Of a stretch of 64,000 nt of DNA, positions 60,695 through 64,000 are shown piece by piece. The stretch comes from CAG-873 sp910578365 (GTDB lineage: Bacteria; Bacteroidota; Bacteroidia; Bacteroidales; Muribaculaceae), in the NCBI GenBank assembly GCA_951635545.1, contig OX620685.1:2046001-2110000 (forward strand). The letters are read 5' to 3'. The position numbers were made by a program, and so were the translations under genes. Below the pieces are notes generated by a model that ran no database searches, was not told where the DNA came from, and saw only the letters and a program-made list of their open reading frames with translations. Numbering within the stretch: the first letter of the stretch is position 1; each line of letters opens with the position of its first letter.

Positions 60695-60915
60695 CTTACT
60701 AAATTAATATGAATATCAGATAGTTTTGAATTTATTTTTGCAAAGAGTCTGAGTAAACCGGCTGTGCCCAAATAGGCGCCGCCTCTTGTACTCCTCCGTC
60801 GTCCTCGACGGAGGGCTGCTGCTTGGGCCTCTCCCCGTCGGGACGACGGGGAGGTACAAAGGAGTCGTGAACGGCGGGGATACGGAGTGGATGTTAGGGT
60901 TGCGCACTGAGATGT
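60695..60915. other. Intergenic region with palindromic repeats
   Basis: No gene seen. It has two adjacent perfect hairpins: CCTCCGTCG / CGACGGAGG (60793-60814) and CTCCCCGTCG / CGACGGGGAG (60831-60853), inside an outer inverted pair built on TTGTAC / GTACAA (about 60786 and 60855). It resembles a repetitive extragenic palindrome and may terminate the sigma operon. Confidence 0.6.
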
Positions 60916-61299
60916 CTATTTCTTGCAAGAAAGTTTTGCCAGAGCAATCTCATAGACGTTCAGGGCCGTTACGCCCGACAGTGTGGCCATTAGAGCCCAG
61001 GCAATGCAATTGTATGCCGTGATTCCGATCGGCAAGTAGGCGGCTGACTGTCTGAAGTTGAATGTTTGCAGCCATTCAGCGGCAACCGGATACAGAAGCG
61101 TCAGTACCACTCCCATTACGAATCCCGCCATGGCCGCAATCAGCACAGCCATGCGGTTGCGACGTTGCATGGCCAGCTGCTCGTGTTTTATCATATCCAT
61201 AAGTTCCAGCCGGTGCTGCAGCTTGGACATGAAATCGAAGTCCGACGGCAGTTCAGGGTCGAAATCGCTGAAAAGCTTCTTTAAATCATTATCTTCCAT
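60916..61299 (-). CDS. Putative anti-sigma-type membrane protein (127 aa)
   Basis: Small protein encoded 5 bases after the sigma factor gene. The N-terminal 45 residues are charged and soluble (MEDNDLKKLFSDFDPELPSD); two membrane helices follow (MAVLIAAMAGFVMGVVLTLL and AYNCIAWALMATLSGVTALN). This layout, with a cytoplasmic head and membrane helices, fits an anti-sigma factor or a membrane partner of an ECF sigma, although no zinc HxxxCxxC motif is present. Function is inferred from position. Confidence 0.6.
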   Translation of the reverse strand: MEDNDLKKLFSDFDPELPSDFDFMSKLQHRLELMDMIKHEQLAMQRRNRMAVLIAAMAGFVMGVVLTLLYPVAAEWLQTFNFRQSAAYLPIGITAYNCIAWALMATLSGVTALNVYEIALAKLSCKK

Positions 61300-61304
61300 A
61301 AGCG

Positions 61305-61784
61305 TCAGAGTTGATGCATTAGAGTGCGCAGGTGGGTTCGTCCGCGCGAAAGTTGTTGTTTTACGGCGTCCTGGCTGGCGTCGATAATTTCGGCTATTTC
61401 TTTTATGGCATAGCCTTCGAGGTAGAAGAGGAGAATGGCTGACCGCTCTTTGGGCGGCAGCATGTCGAGGGCCGCGTAAAGTTCCTGATAACGGAATGCT
61501 CCGTCGGCTGAGTCGCCTGAGCTGAACTGCCGCGCCTGTTCGTAGTCGACAGTCGGGCGCACCGTGCGTTTATGGCTTATAAAGCAGTTGTAGCCAATGC
61601 GGTACAGCCATGGACGGAAACTGTCGGTGCTGCCGAGGCTGTCGTGGTTCATAAATGCCCTGATATATGACTCCTGTGCAATGTCGTCGGCCAGATTGGT
61701 GTCGCCGCTGCAAAGGGCTACCAGAAAGCGCCTGAACGCTCTCTGGGTAGCCTCAACCAATGTTACAAACTCGGAGCGAGTCAT
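61305..61784 (-). CDS. ECF-type RNA polymerase sigma factor (159 aa)
   Basis: Sigma-70 family, group 4. Region 2 is about residues 10-75 (LADDIAQESYIRAFMNH, FRPWLYRIGYNCFISHKR); region 4 is about 100-155 (LDMLPPKERSAILLFYLEG, YAIKEIAEIIDASQDAVKQQLSRGRTHL read in pieces). It directs polymerase to a small regulon. The ATG overlaps the end of the upstream membrane-protein gene (ATGA, 61781-61784) and the putative anti-sigma gene follows, so the three form one operon. Confidence 0.93.
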   Translation of the reverse strand: MTRSEFVTLVEATQRAFRRFLVALCSGDTNLADDIAQESYIRAFMNHDSLGSTDSFRPWLYRIGYNCFISHKRTVRPTVDYEQARQFSSGDSADGAFRYQELYAALDMLPPKERSAILLFYLEGYAIKEIAEIIDASQDAVKQQLSRGRTHLRTLMHQL

Positions 61785-62206
61785 TTTTCGGCGTCGTTGT
61801 CGTTGACCTGTTTGCGGGTTACGAGATAAACAATCAGAAAGCTAAGTCCGATGGCAATCAGCGGAGCGCCGAACACCATAGGTACGGTTACAGGGTCGGA
61901 ATTGAAGCTTTCGCCATTTGCGAAGTTGCAGAGTCCGACTATTACCAGCGCCAGGCCCGTCAGGGTGCCTATGCAGCCGCACAGCAGTCGGTTGTTGAGC
62001 AGTTCGCGTGCTGATTTTTTGGGTTTGCGCAGCGATTCGGCAAGTTTATCTGCGTCGATATTGTTGTTGGACTCAATAGCTTTGAGGATAACTTGGGCGC
62101 GCTTGTTGTCGCCGTTCATTTTCACCCATGAAACTATAAATACTATTGCTACTGGGAGTACGACACAGATGAAGATGGGTACTAATAATCCTGTTAAGTC
62201 AGACAT
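61781..62206 (-). CDS. DUF6249-like membrane protein (141 aa)
   Basis: Three membrane helices: near residues 7-28 (LLVPIFICVVLPVAIVFIVS), 75-95 (CGCIGTLTGLALVIVGLC) and 108-128 (VFGAPLIAIGLSFLIVYLV), with a cytoplasmic loop containing ESNNNIDADKLAESLRKPKK. This matches small proteins annotated DUF6249, commonly found next to ECF sigma genes in Bacteroidetes; function unknown. First gene of the operon, about 85 bases after a -7 box at 62291-62298. Confidence 0.72.
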   Translation of the reverse strand: MSDLTGLLVPIFICVVLPVAIVFIVSWVKMNGDNKRAQVILKAIESNNNIDADKLAESLRKPKKSARELLNNRLLCGCIGTLTGLALVIVGLCNFANGESFNSDPVTVPMVFGAPLIAIGLSFLIVYLVTRKQVNDNDAEK

Positions 62207-62290
62207 TTTGGATGTATTTTTAGATGTTTGTTAATATTGTTTCTGAGATATCTCGCCTATAAGACGCAGGTCGGCTGCGAAAGGTGACAG

Positions 62291-62298
62291 CAAAGATA
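62291..62298 (-). promoter_or_regulatory. -7 box for the sigma operon
   Basis: On the minus strand TATCTTTG is a full -7 match about 85 bases before ATG 62206. A -33 TTTG at the right spacing is lacking, which would fit an alternative sigma or activator. Confidence 0.5.
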
Positions 62299-62365
62299 AT
62301 ATTTTTTTGCCGTCAAGTTTCGCAGCCGACGTGGAATGTGTCTAAACCGATAGGAGTATGGTTGG

Positions 62366-62857
62366 TTAGCGGATGTTTACGAGGTTTGCATCAGGCAGGA
62401 TTTTAATTTTTGTAACTTTGCCCTGAAGATATACCGAGCCTTGTGCTATGATATTGCGGGTGCCTTCGTCGATAGTGGCTGACTGACAGGAGTAGAGAGC
62501 GCCGTCCCGGCCATAGACGAGCAGCAGATAGTCGTATTGTCCGGTAGCGTCGGGGCATGTGTATACCTCGGCGGAAATTTCAGGATTGTAAGCTCCAATC
62601 AGGCGGTATTCTGGGGTGATTTGGCTTGCGATATCGATAATCTGCAGGTCAAGGTTGTTTGAGCCGGTGAATGCTGTAACTTTCTGCTCATTTTTGAGTG
62701 CATATCCTCGCGAAGGGTCGATAGGTACTGTAGAGGTTTCTGAGCGGTTCATGCCGCTGAGTTGCGATATGCGGTTGAACGCTTCGCGCGGTGTAATGGC
62801 CATTGTAGCCGAAGCTGTGGCAACAAGCATGATAAGTGAAAATAGGATTCGTTTCAT
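62366..62857 (-). CDS. Small exported protein of unknown function (163 aa)
   Basis: Signal peptide MKRILFSLIMLVATASATMA at ATG 62857; the frame is open 31 codons further upstream but without an export signal. The mature part is a beta-rich domain (VTAFTGSNNLDLQIIDIAS, QYDYLLLVYGRDGALYSCQSA). Two cysteines are present. No family recognised. Encoded between the sigma operon and queA on the same strand, each with a sizeable gap, so probably its own unit. Confidence 0.65.
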   Translation of the reverse strand: MKRILFSLIMLVATASATMAITPREAFNRISQLSGMNRSETSTVPIDPSRGYALKNEQKVTAFTGSNNLDLQIIDIASQITPEYRLIGAYNPEISAEVYTCPDATGQYDYLLLVYGRDGALYSCQSATIDEGTRNIIAQGSVYLQGKVTKIKILPDANLVNIR

Positions 62858-62972
62858 AAGTCGTTTTTTTAATGTACTTATGTATAACAATTTCCGGGGG
62901 CCTGAGGTTATATAAAATGAATACGGGCCACATCTGAGGCCCGTATTCATTGATATTGTAAGTAGAAAAAAA

Positions 62973-64000
62973 TCAGAGTATGAGCATTGCGTCGCCGTAG
63001 CAGCCGAAGCGGTAGCCTTCTTTTACAGCTTCGTCGTAGGCTTTCATTACCAGATTGTAGCCGCCGAATGCCGCTGTCATCATCAGCATGGTGGAGTATG
63101 GCATGTGGAAGTTGGTTACCAGCGAGGTGCATACGGTGAAGTCGTGGGGCGGGAAGATGAATTTGTTGGTCCAGCCTTCGTAAGTTTTCATGTGTCCGCC
63201 CATGCTTACCGCCGATGCTATGCCGCGGAGTACTGATGTACCTACGGCGCATACCTGCTTTTCGTGGTCTTTGGCGTTATTAACCGTGTCGACCAGTTTT
63301 TCGGTAATGGTAAGCTGTTCGGAGTCCATGCGGTGCTTGGTAAGATCTTCGACGTCGATTTCGCGGAAGTTGCCCAGGCCGCTGTGTGCAGTGAGGTATG
63401 CCATTTCGACACCACGGATTTCGAGGCGTTTGAGCAGTTCGCGCGAGAAGTGCAGGCCGGCGGCCGGAGCTACAACTGCGCCTTCGTTCTTGGCGAATAT
63501 GCACTGGTAGTTGTCGACATCGGATTCTTCGGGTTCGCGTTTGATATACTCTGGCAGCGGGGTGTGGCCCAGAGCGAAGAGGTCGCGCTTGAACTGGTCG
63601 TGCGGACCGTCGTAGAGGAAGCGCAGAGTGCGTCCGCGCGATGTGGTGTTGTCGATTACTTCGGCTACCATAGATTCGTCTTCGCCAAAGTAGAGTTTGT
63701 TTCCGATGCGAATTTTGCGGGCGGGTTCTACCAGTACGTCCCAGAGTTTGTTGTCGGCGTTGAGTTCGCGCAGCAAGAATACTTCGATGCGCGCGCCGGT
63801 TTTTTCCTTGTTGCCGTAGAGCAGGGCGGGGAACACCTGAGTGTCGTTCAGCACCATTATATCTCCGTCGCCAAAGTAGTTGAGCATGTCCTTGAAAACC
63901 TTGTGCTCAATTTCACCGGTTTTGCGGTGTACAACCATGAGTTTACATTCGTCGCGGTTTTCAACCGGATACTGGGCGATAAGTTCTTCGGGAAGATTGA
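62973..64000 (-). CDS. queA: tRNA preQ1(34) S-adenosylmethionine ribosyltransferase-isomerase, partial at right edge
   Basis: Transfers and rearranges the ribosyl part of S-adenosylmethionine onto 7-aminomethyl-7-deazaguanine in tRNA, giving epoxyqueuosine. Family blocks: NLPEELIAQYPVENRDECKLMV (seen to the window edge), DGDIMVLNDTQVFPALLYG, FAKNEGAVVAPAAGLHFS and the C-terminal STMLMMTAAFGGYNLVMKAY. About 342 residues are visible; only the first few N-terminal residues are missing. No other queuosine gene is in the window. Confidence 0.95.
   Translation of the reverse strand, partial: NLPEELIAQYPVENRDECKLMVVHRKTGEIEHKVFKDMLNYFGDGDIMVLNDTQVFPALLYGNKEKTGARIEVFLLRELNADNKLWDVLVEPARKIRIGNKLYFGEDESMVAEVIDNTTSRGRTLRFLYDGPHDQFKRDLFALGHTPLPEYIKREPEESDVDNYQCIFAKNEGAVVAPAAGLHFSRELLKRLEIRGVEMAYLTAHSGLGNFREIDVEDLTKHRMDSEQLTITEKLVDTVNNAKDHEKQVCAVGTSVLRGIASAVSMGGHMKTYEGWTNKFIFPPHDFTVCTSLVTNFHMPYSTMLMMTAAFGGYNLVMKAYDEAVKEGYRFGCYGDAMLIL

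Noticed and set aside
1..64000. CRISPR arrays, tRNA or rRNA genes
   Set aside because: No regularly spaced repeats and no cloverleaf or rRNA-like stretches were recognised on reading. A covariance-model scan was not possible.

Overview
The window comes from a member of the Bacteroidales, most likely a Muribaculaceae-type gut bacterium. The evidence is the run of Bacteroidetes promoters of the form TTTG-N19-20-TAnnTTTG (for example before rplU, pyk, rpsA and rpsL), secreted proteins with sorting-domain-like C-termini, a GlmU-like bifunctional protein of the Bacteroidetes type, a beta-barrel receptor gene with a carboxypeptidase-regulatory-like N-domain, and the str/S10/spc/alpha ribosomal order typical of this phylum. 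The species cannot be named from sequence alone.

Layout. 1-6266 is a small prophage remnant: the end of one gene, a portal-like gene and two unknown genes. The portal gene was broken by an IS982-family element, which was itself hit by two different ISAs1-family elements. All three insertions can be undone exactly at base level. An IS30-family element (6308-7487) separates the remnant from rplU-rpmA. 8613-17168 holds a secreted M6 metalloprotease, a bile-acid-symporter-like transporter, a nitroreductase, pyruvate kinase, a serine hydrolase and yaaA. 17247-20006 is an AT-rich two-gene island: a membrane-anchored TIR protein and a membrane protein with a SUMF1/FGE-like C-terminal fold. It is the best candidate for an undescribed immune or signalling system. 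20023-23742 is a minus-strand operon (DUF6056-like membrane protein, B3/B4 domain protein, K+/H+ antiporter). 24089-30487 encodes two large exported proteins, with a second identical copy of one ISAs1 element between them.

30611-38091 contains the GlmU-like gene, ribosomal protein S1 and an outer-membrane receptor gene split by an IS3-family element; removing the element restores an 823-residue frame. 38247-56835 is the long ribosomal superoperon rpsL-rpsG-fusA-rpsJ...secY-map-infA-rpmJ-rpsM-rpsK-rpsD-rpoA-rplQ. It is tightly packed except for a 302-base gap before rpsD that can form a pseudoknot-like leader. After the operon terminator come a decayed second IS982-family copy, an outer-membrane-like protein gene, a duplicated copy of the rplQ terminator region, an IS630-family element, an ECF sigma factor operon, a small exported protein and the 3' part of queA, which runs off the right edge.

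Eight insertion sequences of five families lie in 64 kb (IS982 x2, ISAs1 x3, IS30, IS3, IS630). At least two ordinary host or phage genes are split by them and can be restored in silico, so the genome is under recent IS expansion. No tRNA, rRNA, CRISPR array or reverse transcriptase was seen.
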